DNA from: JACSRF01 sp964504445
GTDB lineage: Bacteria; Chloroflexota; Anaerolineae; Promineifilales; Promineifilaceae
Reading direction: 5' to 3'
Length of the DNA stretch: 64,000 nt
Assembly (NCBI GenBank): GCA_964504445.1
Contig: CAZDEO010000014.1
Location: forward strand, 16,427-80,426
In this document: positions 43,546 to 52,043 of the stretch, piece after piece
Position numbering within the stretch: the stretch's first letter is position 1
Layout: every line of letters begins with the position of its first letter
Notes under the pieces: generated by a model
The model's database searches: none
The model's input: only the letters and a program-made list of their open reading frames with translations
Told to the model about the DNA's origin: nothing
Made by a program: the position numbers and the translations under genes

Positions 43546-44811
43546 ATGCCCAATTTAACCTATCCTGGCCCAGAAAACATTCAGCGCCACACCTTACCCA
43601 ACGGCATTACCCTTCTCGTTTACGAAAACTTCGCCAGCGAGTCCATTGTGCTGAGCGGTGTGGTGCGGGCCGGCGCTCTGGCAGACCCGCCCCAAAAGGC
43701 TGGCCTGGCCAGCTTCACCGCCAGCTTGCTGCTGCACGGCACCGAGCAGCGCCGCCATGGCGACATTTACGAGGCCTTGGAGTCGGTGGGCGCAGGTTTG
43801 GATTTTAGCAGCGGGCGACACACTACCGAATTTGCCGCCCACGCCCTGGCGGAAGATTTGCCCTTGTTGGTAGACTTGCTGGCCCAATCTCTACGGGAAC
43901 CCACCTTTCCCGCAGACCAGGTAGAGCTGGTGCTTGGGCAAATTCTGACCGGCTTGCAAATTCGGGCCAACGACACGCGCCACATGGCCAACATGGCCTT
44001 CCGTGAACTGCTGTACCCGGCGCATCCCTATCGCCAGGCTACCGACGGCTACTCGGAGACAGTGATGGCCATCAGTCGCCATGACCTGGTGGATTTCCAC
44101 ACGCGCTATTTTGGCCCCCACGGTATGATTGTGGGTGTGGTGGGCGCGGTGAAAACGGCCGTGGCCATTGCCGAAATTGAGCGCGTGTTGGGAGATTGGC
44201 AAAATCCCCAGCAGCAGCCTCTCCCTCCCGTCGCCGACGCCCCTCGCCCGGAAGCTATGCTGCGCCGTCACGTGCCCATGCCCGACAAAAACCAGGCCGA
44301 CATTTTGCTGGGCCTGCCCGGTCCCCGCCGCGCTGCGCCAGACTATCTAGACGCCAAGCTCATGAACACCATTTTGGGCGTCTTTGGCATGATGGGCCGC
44401 ATTGGCGAAAACGTGCGCGAAAAGCGGGGACTGGCCTACTATGCCTACAGCCAATTACAGGGCGGCCTCGGCCCGTCTCCCTGGTTTGCCAGTGCCGGCG
44501 TGGCGCCACAAAATGTGGAAGAGACGGTGCAAGCCATTCTTGACGAAATCGCGCGTATGCAAAACGATCTGGTGCCCGCCGAAGAATTGGCAGACAGTCA
44601 GGCCTACATCACCGGCTCTATGCCGGTAGGGCTGGAAACAAACAGCGGGCTGGTAAATGTGCTGACGGATATGGAATTTTATGACCTGGGTCTGGACTAT
44701 TTGCAGCAGTACCCGGACATGATTTGGGCGATTACGCCAGAACGCGTGCAGGCCGCCGCGCAAAAGTATTTAAGTGTGACGCAAATGGCTGTGGCGGTAG
44801 CGGGCAGCTAA
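43546..44811 (+). CDS. M16-family peptidase-like protein lacking the zinc motif
   Basis: 421 residues with the M16 fold throughout: NGITLLVYENFASESIVLSGVV, DALAEDLPLLVDLLAQSL-like helices, and the RREKRGLAYYAYS-type segment seen here as VREKRGLAYYAYSQL. Where HxxEH should be, the sequence is LASFTASLLLHGTEQ, so the zinc site is absent. Such subunits normally partner an active M16 protein, here probably the one at 40183. A TTGGAG site precedes the ATG. Confidence 0.9.
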   Translation: MPNLTYPGPENIQRHTLPNGITLLVYENFASESIVLSGVVRAGALADPPQKAGLASFTASLLLHGTEQRRHGDIYEALESVGAGLDFSSGRHTTEFAAHALAEDLPLLVDLLAQSLREPTFPADQVELVLGQILTGLQIRANDTRHMANMAFRELLYPAHPYRQATDGYSETVMAISRHDLVDFHTRYFGPHGMIVGVVGAVKTAVAIAEIERVLGDWQNPQQQPLPPVADAPRPEAMLRRHVPMPDKNQADILLGLPGPRRAAPDYLDAKLMNTILGVFGMMGRIGENVREKRGLAYYAYSQLQGGLGPSPWFASAGVAPQNVEETVQAILDEIARMQNDLVPAEELADSQAYITGSMPVGLETNSGLVNVLTDMEFYDLGLDYLQQYPDMIWAITPERVQAAAQKYLSVTQMAVAVAGS

Positions 44812-44821
44812 CGCTGTGAAC

Positions 44822-44863
44822 GGATTACGGATTACGGACCACGGACTACGGACCACGGATTAC
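44822..44863. repeat. six-unit heptamer tandem repeat upstream of acpS
   Basis: GGATTAC, GGATTAC, GGACCAC, GGACTAC, GGACCAC and GGATTAC occupy almost the whole gap before the acpS ATG at 44865, including the place where a ribosome site would be. Confidence 0.85.
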
Positions 44864-44864
44864 G

Positions 44865-45245
44865 ATGTTAACAGTAGGCGTTGATTTAAGCGAGGTAGAT
44901 CGGGTAGAGTACCTGGTTTCGCGGTATGGCGACCGCTTTTTGAACCGGGTATTTACGGCGCAAGAACAGGCTTACTGTAACGGCCGTATCACCAGTCTCG
45001 CCGCCCGTTTCGCCATCAAAGAGGCGGTTGCCAAAGCGTTGGGCACCGGCATGGGGGAGCTGGTTACCTGGCGCGAAATTGAAATTGTCAACGATGCCCA
45101 GGGAAAGCCAGAACTAATCTTGCATGGCAAGACTTGCGCCTATGCCGATTCCCTGGGCTTGCAGCAATGGGCAATTAGCCTTTCCCACACAAATTCATTA
45201 GCCATCGGGTTTGTGGTGGCCACGAGCAATGAAGCGAGAGAGTAG
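44865..45245 (+). CDS. acpS: holo-[acyl-carrier-protein] synthase
   Basis: 126 residues, the normal AcpS length. The N-terminal VGVDLSEVDR holds the metal-binding Asp. RVFTAQEQAYC, the AARFAIKEAVAKALGTGM motif with the catalytic-site Glu, and the late ISLSHTNSLAIGFVVA strand follow. It transfers 4'-phosphopantetheine from CoA to acyl carrier protein. No ribosome site is seen; the heptamer array abuts the start codon. Confidence 0.95.
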   Translation: MLTVGVDLSEVDRVEYLVSRYGDRFLNRVFTAQEQAYCNGRITSLAARFAIKEAVAKALGTGMGELVTWREIEIVNDAQGKPELILHGKTCAYADSLGLQQWAISLSHTNSLAIGFVVATSNEARE

Positions 45246-45405
45246 AGCAAGGGCGCGAGGACGAAGCAAGAGGTAGCGCGAGGGTCTATCTCGGCAGGCA
45301 AGTATCTGGGACCCCGAGTCCGCATACCGCTAACCACGGGAACTTTCTACAGGTAGTGGCTTGCGGGTTGTGGCCCACCGGTTCTAGCTATGAGGAAGGT
45401 ATACA

Positions 45406-46176
45406 ATGACAAATTGGACGACCGATGACGGCACACTGATCAATTTTGAAATGTATGGCAGCAGACCGGGGCGCGAGGTGCTACTGTTGCTGCCCGGCCT
45501 GCTTGGCTCTATCAGCAGCCAGTGGCGCAATTTCGTCAAGCCGCTGGCGACAGAGTTTACCGTGGTGCTAATGGATTTGCGCGGGCACGGCCGTTCTGAA
45601 AACAAAGCTCCCAATCTTAACCCAGAACGCATGATGAAAGATGCCATTGGCCTGCTCGATTTTCTGGACATACAGCGCGTACACGTGGCCGGTTACGACC
45701 TGGGCGGCTACCTGGGTCTTCTGTTGGCCCTTCACCAGCCTCGCCGGGTGCAATCCCTGATCATGCACGCCACCAAATTTTATTGGAGCGTGGAAGCGGC
45801 CGTAAAAATGCGTGAACAGCTTGACCCCGACAAAATGGCCGAGACCGTGCCCGCTTATGCCGATCAATTGGTGCAAGAACACGGTGGGCGGCGCTGGCGC
45901 GAACTGGTACGCCAGGCGGCCGACCTGATTATGTACTTATCGCAAAAAGGCATGACAGAAAATATGGCCGCCCAGGCACAGTGCCCCGTTCTCGTCTCTT
46001 TGGGAGACCGGGATGAATTGGTTTCCCTGGCCGAGGCCCATCGCCTCAGTAACGTCTTGCGGCGCGGGGGTCTGCTGGTAATACCCGGTGTGCGCCATCC
46101 CTATCATTCGCTGCAACCCATGCCGTTGTTACCCATGATGGAATATTTTGTTAAATCATCCCTACAAGTGAAATAA
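45406..46176 (+). CDS. alpha/beta hydrolase with an Asp nucleophile
   Basis: 256 residues. The nucleophile elbow reads AGYDLGGYLG, so Asp takes the place of the usual Ser, as in haloalkane dehalogenases and epoxide hydrolases. The oxyanion region LLLPGLLGS, the strand VVLMDLRGHGRS, a later Asp in SLGDRDELV and the His in GVRHPYHS complete a plausible triad. A GAGGAAGG site precedes the ATG. The PIG-L-like gene starts two bases after its stop, so the two are coupled. The substrate is unknown. Confidence 0.85.
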   Translation: MTNWTTDDGTLINFEMYGSRPGREVLLLLPGLLGSISSQWRNFVKPLATEFTVVLMDLRGHGRSENKAPNLNPERMMKDAIGLLDFLDIQRVHVAGYDLGGYLGLLLALHQPRRVQSLIMHATKFYWSVEAAVKMREQLDPDKMAETVPAYADQLVQEHGGRRWRELVRQAADLIMYLSQKGMTENMAAQAQCPVLVSLGDRDELVSLAEAHRLSNVLRRGGLLVIPGVRHPYHSLQPMPLLPMMEYFVKSSLQVK

Positions 46177-46178
46177 CC

Positions 46179-47030
46179 ATGACGCGACGTTTATTGGCCG
46201 TTTTGGCGCACCCTGATGACGAATCCTTTGGCCCCGGCGGCACCTTTGCCCGCTACGCGGCTGAGGGTATTGACGTCCATATTGCCATTGCCACCGATGG
46301 TGCGGCTGGCTCGGTGGCAGAGGGGTATGAGGAAAGCCGTGAAAAGTTGGCGGAAGTGCGGGCTGAGGAGCTAGAAACGGCCGTTTCAATTTTAGGCGCC
46401 ACGCTGCATACCTTGGGCTACCGGGACTCTGGCTACATCAACGATCCAGCCAACCACCACCCCGATGCCTTCATCAACGCTGACGAGCAGGAGGCTATTG
46501 GCCGCGTCGTGGGCCTCATCCGCCAGATTCGCCCCCAGGTAGTGATCACCCATGATGAAACGGGCGGCTACTACCATCCAGACCACATCTTTTGCTGGAA
46601 GATCACCACCCCGGCTTTTCACGCCGCGGGCGACCCAAACCAGTGCCCAGAGATTGGCCCGGCCCCTTACCAGCCGCAGCGACTGTACTACACCGCCTTT
46701 CCCAACACCATGGTGAAGTTTTTTACGCTGCTTATGCGCCTGCGCGGCCAGGATCCTGCGCGTGCCGGACGCAATAAAGATATCGATTTCACCAAGTTGG
46801 GCTTGCCACGGCACAAAATTCACGCGGCCATCGATTACCGGGCATACTGGGACGTGAAACGGCAGGCAAGTGCCTCCCACGCCAGCCAGGGTGGGGGCAC
46901 CGGCAACAGTCGCGCCCTGCCAGAATGGCTTCAGCGGCGCTTTTTGGCCCGCGAAACCTTTATCCGCGCCGTGCCACCAGCGCCCGACGGCTTTCGCGAA
47001 AATGATTTGTTTGCGGGCGTAGAAGTTTAA
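46179..47030 (+). CDS. PIG-L/LmbE-family deacetylase
   Basis: 283 residues. The zinc motif AHPDDE is at 10-15 and the second metal-binding His is in HDETGGYYHPDHIF. The family de-N-acetylates amino sugars; members include MshB and BshB of the low-molecular-weight thiol pathways, and the length and GGTFARYAAEGIDVHIAIATDG segment fit the MshB/Mca branch. Co-transcription with the alpha/beta hydrolase is likely. No mycothiol or bacillithiol partner gene is adjacent, so the substrate stays open. Confidence 0.9.
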   Translation: MTRRLLAVLAHPDDESFGPGGTFARYAAEGIDVHIAIATDGAAGSVAEGYEESREKLAEVRAEELETAVSILGATLHTLGYRDSGYINDPANHHPDAFINADEQEAIGRVVGLIRQIRPQVVITHDETGGYYHPDHIFCWKITTPAFHAAGDPNQCPEIGPAPYQPQRLYYTAFPNTMVKFFTLLMRLRGQDPARAGRNKDIDFTKLGLPRHKIHAAIDYRAYWDVKRQASASHASQGGGTGNSRALPEWLQRRFLARETFIRAVPPAPDGFRENDLFAGVEV

Positions 47031-47041
47031 TAGGGTTACGG

Positions 47042-47071
47042 TTGTGCCAAATGTCACAATTCCATTACAAT
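47042..47071 (+). promoter_or_regulatory. candidate promoter of the alpha/beta hydrolase gene
   Basis: TTGTGC at 47042-47047 and TACAAT at 47066-47071, spacer 18, in the 98-base gap before the gene. Confidence 0.4.
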
Positions 47072-47128
47072 GCAAGCAGGTTGGCACTGGCTCAATTAGC
47101 CAGTTGTTCGTAAACAGGAGTGTGTATT

Positions 47129-48085
47129 ATGTCGTTATTTAAACGTGTGTTACGTTTATTGTTGGTGATAGCTGGATTCGTGGTGGGAGTGACGACGGCC
47201 GTTGCCGCCATTTTTGCCAAACGCGCCATCAGCCCGCCCCGCCAGCGGCAGTGGGCGACCCCCGCCGACCTGGGGCTGGATTTTGAAGACGTGCAGTTTC
47301 CGGCCCAAGACGGCGTGCGCCTGTCTGGCTGGTTTGTGGCTGCGCCAGCGGAGTCACGTCGCCAGGGGGGCACGGTGGTGCTGGTCCACGGCTGGCCCTG
47401 GAACCGCCTGGGCGAAGCGGCCGAAGACGCCGTTTCCACTTTCAGCGGCGCGTCGCCGGTGGACCTGCTGCGCCTGATGTATGCCCTGCACCAGGATGGG
47501 TTCCACGTGTTTATGTTCGACCTGCGGAACCATGGAGAAAGCGCCGCGCAGCCTCCGGTAACCTTTGGCCTGCAAGAAGCCAATGACTTGTTAGGCGCAC
47601 TGGCTTACCTGCACGGCCGTACCGACGTGGATCCGCAGCGCACCGGCGTCATTGGTTTCTCCATGGGGGCCAACACGCTGCTGTACACCCTGCCACAAAC
47701 CACCGGCATTCAGGCAGCCATCGCCGTGCAGCCTACCACGCCCGCCATTTTTGCCCGGCGCATGGCCCACTACATGATGGGACCCTTGGGCACGGCCGTC
47801 ACCGCCCTGGTTGACGCCATCTACCAGGCTGCTGGCGGGCAGCGCTTTGCCGCTTTCCAGCCCAGCTTTGCTGCCGCCGGCGCCGGCGAAACGCCTGTAC
47901 TTTACGTGCAGGGCAAAGGGGACGCATGGGGCAGCATGGAAGACGTGGCGCGCATGGCCGCAGCCACCCCCCATGCCGAAGGGCCACTGTTTGTCGAAAC
48001 TACCCACCGCTTTGGCGGTTACCAATACCTGGTTGACAACCCCAAAATTGCCACGGCCTTTTTCGAGCAGCACTTTCCTGAGTAA
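47129..48085 (+). CDS. membrane-anchored alpha/beta hydrolase
   Basis: 318 residues from the ATG at 47129, which has an AGGAG site; an in-frame ATG nine bases earlier does not. One N-terminal membrane span (about 5-27) would place the enzyme outside the membrane. The fold has VVLVHGWPWN (oxyanion), FMFDLRNHGES, the nucleophile GFSMGA, an Asp in YVQGKGDAWG and a C-terminal His in THRFGGYQY. It resembles the serine hydrolases of the DUF/BAAT-like or YqkD group. The substrate is unknown. Confidence 0.85.
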   Translation: MSLFKRVLRLLLVIAGFVVGVTTAVAAIFAKRAISPPRQRQWATPADLGLDFEDVQFPAQDGVRLSGWFVAAPAESRRQGGTVVLVHGWPWNRLGEAAEDAVSTFSGASPVDLLRLMYALHQDGFHVFMFDLRNHGESAAQPPVTFGLQEANDLLGALAYLHGRTDVDPQRTGVIGFSMGANTLLYTLPQTTGIQAAIAVQPTTPAIFARRMAHYMMGPLGTAVTALVDAIYQAAGGQRFAAFQPSFAAAGAGETPVLYVQGKGDAWGSMEDVARMAAATPHAEGPLFVETTHRFGGYQYLVDNPKIATAFFEQHFPE

Positions 48086-48088
48086 GAT

Positions 48089-48129
48089 GGTTGCAAGTTG
48101 CCGGTTATACACACCTGTAACTTGCAACC
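48089..48129. repeat. inverted repeat from heptamer-like sequence
   Basis: GGTTGCAAGTT (48089-48099) and AACTTGCAACC (48119-48129) are perfect 11-base arms. They are built from the same GTTGCA/GTAAC words as the array at 18551. No T run follows, so a role as a terminator is uncertain. Confidence 0.6.
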
Positions 48130-48178
48130 TGTAACCGGCCGTCATAAAAAGCGCCCAGGCGGTGTTTAGGGGGGTGAA

Positions 48179-48814
48179 TTGCGCAACATAGACCCTGCCC
48201 AAGAGGAACCCGTGACGGCCTTATCGGACAATGTGCTGCTGGAGCGCGCCAGAGATGGCGACGCCACATCCTTTGACACCCTCTTTTACCGCCATTATGA
48301 CCGCGTGTACGGGCTGCTGTTCCGGCTGGTGGGTAACCGTGCCGAAGCGGAAGACCTGACGCAAGAGGTTTTCCTGAAGCTGCACCAGCACGCCTTTACC
48401 GACAAGCTGTTTTCGCAGCAGCGCGACCACAATCTGAGCGCGTGGCTGTACCGCGTGGCTACCAATATGGGCTACAACGCCCTTCGCAGCCGCAAACGGC
48501 GGTGGCAGCGCAACACGGTGCTGGTGCCTGACCCTCGGGGCGGCCCCACGGCCGAACAAGAGGTGGAGCAGCGCGAGACGAAAACGGCCGTACGCCATGC
48601 CCTGGCCCAGCTTTCCGAAAGGCAGGTACAACTGCTGCTCATGCGCCAAATGGGCTTTAGCTATGCCGAATGCGCTGCCGCCTGCAACGTTGCCCCTGGT
48701 TCTGTGGGCACCCTGCTGGCCCGCGCCGCGGCAGCCTTCCGCCAGGCTTACGAGGCGGAGACGGGGCCGGGTATGACGCTTCGTCAGGAGATGGATGATG
48801 TCGGAAGATCATGA
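48179..48814 (+). CDS. ECF-type RNA polymerase sigma factor
   Basis: 211 residues from a TTG at 48179, preceded by AGGGGGGTGA; the next start (GTG at 48212) lacks such a site. Region 2 is clear (FDTLFYRHYDRVYGLLFRLVGN, DLTQEVFLKLHQHAF, LSAWLYRVATNMGYNALRSRKRR), and region 4 has LSERQVQLLLMRQMGFSYAECAAACNV then SVGTLLARA. The last 20 bases overlap the next gene, a predicted membrane anti-sigma factor. The ABC exporter behind them may be the output of this regulon. Confidence 0.93.
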   Translation: MRNIDPAQEEPVTALSDNVLLERARDGDATSFDTLFYRHYDRVYGLLFRLVGNRAEAEDLTQEVFLKLHQHAFTDKLFSQQRDHNLSAWLYRVATNMGYNALRSRKRRWQRNTVLVPDPRGGPTAEQEVEQRETKTAVRHALAQLSERQVQLLLMRQMGFSYAECAAACNVAPGSVGTLLARAAAAFRQAYEAETGPGMTLRQEMDDVGRS

Positions 48815-49790
48815 TTTACAAAAGGTGCTGGTCCAGCTTTCACGGCTGGCCCCTGGTGCGGAAGAGGCGCCCAAGCCAGCAGCGCAAGCGCTGGCAGCTC
48901 TGAAGCAGAGGGCAGAAGCGCCCCCGTCTTCGCACTGGCAGGGCATTTGGCGTCATTTTTGGGTAAGCCCGCAGCGACGGCTGGCCACGGCCGTGCTCAT
49001 GCTGCTGGTTGTTTTCGGCATGGTTTTCAGTTTCCCGGCGGTGCGCGCCGCCGCCAGCGACTTTTTGGGGCTGTTCCGGGTGCAAAAGTTTGCCGCCATC
49101 CCCATTTCCGCCGACCAGCTCGCTCTGTTGGAAAGCATTGCCCGCCAGGGCGTTATGCCTGGCGAAGTGATCATTCTTGAAGAACCTGGCGCCATCACCC
49201 CGGCCCATTCTCTGGCTGAAGCAGCGCGGTTGGCCGGGCTGGACCGCGCACCCGCGCCGAGGCTGTTGGCAACCCCAGATGAGATTTTTGTGACTGCGGG
49301 GGGAAACGGCCGTTTCATCATTGACGTGGCCGGTTTTCGCCAGATTTTGGCCCTGGCGGGCGCCGACCCCACCTTGCTGGCCGACGAGTTAGACGGCAAC
49401 GCCATTGAAATCACCGTTTTCCCTGGCGTGCAGCAAAGCTGGGCGGATGGCACGACGCTGCTGCAAACCCCCGTGCCCCTGGTAACCTACCCCGGCGACC
49501 TGGACCCGGCACCCCTGGGCGAAGCGCTGCTGCAAGCATCGGGCATGAGCGCCGGCGAGGCGGCACGGCTGGCCCGTTCCATTGATTGGACCAGCACGCT
49601 GCTGCTGCCCATTCCCCAAGATGTGGCAACTTTTAACGAAGTCGCGGTGAATGGCAGCAGCGGATTAACCCTTTCCAGCAGGGATGGGGCTTACAGCGCC
49701 CTGCTCTGGCAGCAGGATGGCATGCTCTTTCTTCTCAGCGGCTCTGGCAGCGCCAATATGCTGCTGCGCCTGGCAAATTCCCTGCACTGA
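48795..49790 (+). CDS. predicted membrane anti-sigma factor
   Basis: 331 residues. A cytosolic N-terminus (about 1-55) is followed by one membrane span (LATAVLMLLVVFGMVFSF, about 62-80) and a large outer domain that resembles DUF4367-type sensor domains (GGNGRFIIDVAGF, LTLSSRDGAYSALLWQQDGMLFLLSG). Overlap with the sigma gene and the single-span topology support an anti-sigma role. The zinc-binding HxxxCxxC motif of classical ZAS proteins is absent, so binding to the sigma factor would use another interface. The ABC ATPase gene begins six bases after its stop. Confidence 0.75.
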   Translation: MMSEDHDLQKVLVQLSRLAPGAEEAPKPAAQALAALKQRAEAPPSSHWQGIWRHFWVSPQRRLATAVLMLLVVFGMVFSFPAVRAAASDFLGLFRVQKFAAIPISADQLALLESIARQGVMPGEVIILEEPGAITPAHSLAEAARLAGLDRAPAPRLLATPDEIFVTAGGNGRFIIDVAGFRQILALAGADPTLLADELDGNAIEITVFPGVQQSWADGTTLLQTPVPLVTYPGDLDPAPLGEALLQASGMSAGEAARLARSIDWTSTLLLPIPQDVATFNEVAVNGSSGLTLSSRDGAYSALLWQQDGMLFLLSGSGSANMLLRLANSLH

Positions 49791-49796
49791 ACCAAT

Positions 49797-50720
49797 ATGT
49801 CTCTCGATTTCGTCATTGACACGCAGGGTTTACGCAAGGAGTTTGGGGCCAAGGTGGCCGTGGCGGACCTGACACTGCAAGTGCAGGCGGGCGAGGTTTT
49901 TGGCTTTTTGGGGCCAAATGGGGCGGGCAAAACGACTGCGGTGAAGATGCTGCTGGGGCTGACGCGGCCTTCGGCGGGCACGGCCGTGCTGCTAGGCCAA
50001 CCGTTGGGCCATCGCCAAACCCGCGCCAGCATCGGCTTTTTGCCTGAACATTTTCGCTTCCACGTCTGGCTACGGGCGGCAGAGTTTCTGGACGTACACG
50101 GCCGTTTATATGGCATGAGTGCGGGACAGCGAGCGGCCGTCATTCCTGATTTGCTGGCGCTGGTGGGGCTGGCCGACCGGGCAACCACGCGGCTGCGCGC
50201 CTTCTCTAAAGGCATGTTACAGCGCATTGGCCTGGCCCAGGCGCTGCTCAACGACCCGGCGCTGGTCATTTTAGACGAGCCAACCTCAGGGCTGGACCCG
50301 CTGGGCCGCCGCCTGGTGCGCGACATCATTAACGGGCTGCGGGGGGAGGGCACGACGGTCTTTCTGAATTCGCACCTGCTGAGTGAGGTGGAGCAGACCT
50401 GTGACCGGGTAGCCTTTATTCGTGACGGCCGTATTCTGCAAACGCTGAACCTGCATGAGGCGGATACCCAGGTGCAGGTGACGCTGCGGGTGGGCCAACC
50501 CACGCCCCAACTGCTGGCCGACCTGGCCCAATTTGGCGAATATGTGGGCTGGCAGGGCGTAAACGGCCGTATTCGCCTGACCCTGGCCCACGAAGACCGC
50601 CTGCCCCACCTGGCCCGCTGGCTGGTCACCACCGGATTTACTCTGTACGAACTCAACCCCCAGCGCCTATCATTAGAGGAACGCTTTTTGCAAATTGTCG
50701 GCCCGGTAAGCGAGGCATAA
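49797..50720 (+). CDS. ABC-2 exporter ATPase
   Basis: 307 residues with Walker A GPNGAGKTT (about 40-48), a Q-loop near IGFLPEHFRFHVWLRAAEFL, signature FSKGMLQRIGLAQAL, Walker B LVILDEPTSGLDP and H-loop LNSHLLSEVEQ. The C-terminal 80 residues form the regulatory extension common to ABC-2 exporters. It is encoded directly after the sigma/anti-sigma pair and one base before the permease. Confidence 0.94.
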   Translation: MSLDFVIDTQGLRKEFGAKVAVADLTLQVQAGEVFGFLGPNGAGKTTAVKMLLGLTRPSAGTAVLLGQPLGHRQTRASIGFLPEHFRFHVWLRAAEFLDVHGRLYGMSAGQRAAVIPDLLALVGLADRATTRLRAFSKGMLQRIGLAQALLNDPALVILDEPTSGLDPLGRRLVRDIINGLRGEGTTVFLNSHLLSEVEQTCDRVAFIRDGRILQTLNLHEADTQVQVTLRVGQPTPQLLADLAQFGEYVGWQGVNGRIRLTLAHEDRLPHLARWLVTTGFTLYELNPQRLSLEERFLQIVGPVSEA

Positions 50721-50721
50721 C

Positions 50722-51555
50722 ATGCGCGTGCTCATCATCGCTCAACTGACCATTCAAGAAACCCAGCGCCGCCGCATTTTGTGGATTGCCCTGGTGCTGG
50801 CTTTGGCGTTTGTCGCCTTATTTGCCGTGGGGTTTCATTACCTTTACCAGGAGGTGGCGCAGGCAGAGCTGGACGCGCAAAATGGGCAGTTTGTGGTGGG
50901 GACGCTGCTGGCGGCGGGGCTGTACGCCATTAATTTTCTGGTTATTGTGACGACGGTGGTCATTTCTGTGACGGCCGTTTCTGAGGAAATTGAAAGCCAC
51001 ACCATTGAAGCCCTGCTTACCAAACCGCTGCGGCGCTGGGAGCTGATTCTGGGCAAATGGGCCGGTTACGCGCTTTTGCTGCTGGGCTACGTGGCCATTT
51101 TGTCTGGCGGCATTATCTTGTTCGTCTATTGGCGCACGGGCTACGCGGTGGACAATCTGCTGCCGGGGCTGAGCCTGCTGGTGCTGCAAGGGCTGCTGGT
51201 GCTCTCGCTGACCCTGGCGGGGGGTACCCGTCTCTCCTCGTTGGCCAATGGCGTGCTGGCTTTTATGCTCTACGGCCTCGCCTTTCTGGGGGGCTGGACA
51301 GAGCAAATTGGGGCACTGCTGCGCAATGAAACGGCCGTAGATCTGGGCATTTTTGCCAGCCTGATTATGCCCACGGAAGTGTTGTGGAAAAAGGCACTGC
51401 TGCTGCTGCAGCCCCAACTGGCTAATATGCCCATGTTGGCCGGGCCTTTTGCCGTGGTTTCTCAACCCAGCGACCTGATGATAGGCTATGCGGTGCTGTA
51501 CATGCTGGTCTTGCTGGGCCTGGCTATGTGGAGTTTTAGCCGGCGAGATTTATAA
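50722..51555 (+). CDS. ABC-2 type exporter permease
   Basis: 277 residues with six membrane segments. The cytoplasmic loop AVSEEIESHTIEALLTKPLRRWELILGKW is the hallmark of NatB/ABC-2 permeases. The first span (ILWIALVLALAFVALFAVGF) follows a short basic N-terminus. It pairs with the ATPase just upstream. The stop overlaps the start of the next small gene by one base, so that gene is in the same transcript. Confidence 0.92.
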   Translation: MRVLIIAQLTIQETQRRRILWIALVLALAFVALFAVGFHYLYQEVAQAELDAQNGQFVVGTLLAAGLYAINFLVIVTTVVISVTAVSEEIESHTIEALLTKPLRRWELILGKWAGYALLLLGYVAILSGGIILFVYWRTGYAVDNLLPGLSLLVLQGLLVLSLTLAGGTRLSSLANGVLAFMLYGLAFLGGWTEQIGALLRNETAVDLGIFASLIMPTEVLWKKALLLLQPQLANMPMLAGPFAVVSQPSDLMIGYAVLYMLVLLGLAMWSFSRRDL

Positions 51556-51944
51556 TGGATGGCATGATGCTTCCGCCCGTTATTCAAGCTGCTTTCACCC
51601 CCCTTCACGCTGTTTTGCCCGCCGCCCAGGGGCAGGCGCTGCAGGTGTGGGCAGCGCAACGGCTGGCGGCGGCGGAAACCGGCAAGGAACGGGAAACGGA
51701 AACGGCCGTGCTTACCATCCTGGAACTCGTGCCCCTTCTACTTCAGCCAGAACAGGAACGGGATGATGAAGGGGTGATTGACGCTCCTGTCATTCGCCTT
51801 TTCAAAAATCTGGCTTGGCTATCTGGGCAGCCTGCCCCCCGCAGCCACAAACCCCTGCGGCGCGCGCTGCAAACCGCACGAACTCAGGGGGATACGGCCG
51901 TTGCCTCCCAAATCCTCATCGAAATTCTGCACGCTTACGGTTAA
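51555..51944 (+). CDS. small helical hypothetical protein in the exporter operon
   Basis: 129 residues, mostly helical, with no membrane span and no recognisable motif. It starts on the last base of the permease stop codon (TAATG), which points to translational coupling. Two ACGGCCGT sites are present, coding TAV both times. I do not recognise a family. Confidence 0.7.
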   Translation: MDGMMLPPVIQAAFTPLHAVLPAAQGQALQVWAAQRLAAAETGKERETETAVLTILELVPLLLQPEQERDDEGVIDAPVIRLFKNLAWLSGQPAPRSHKPLRRALQTARTQGDTAVASQILIEILHAYG

Positions 51945-52043
51945 GCCACTGCCCCATACCCCTTTTCTCTAGCCCTGGCGCCACGCATCTTGCAGGTGAC
52001 GTCCTGTTCATTTTGCGCTAGACTTTGCTTGGAGGATTGAACC

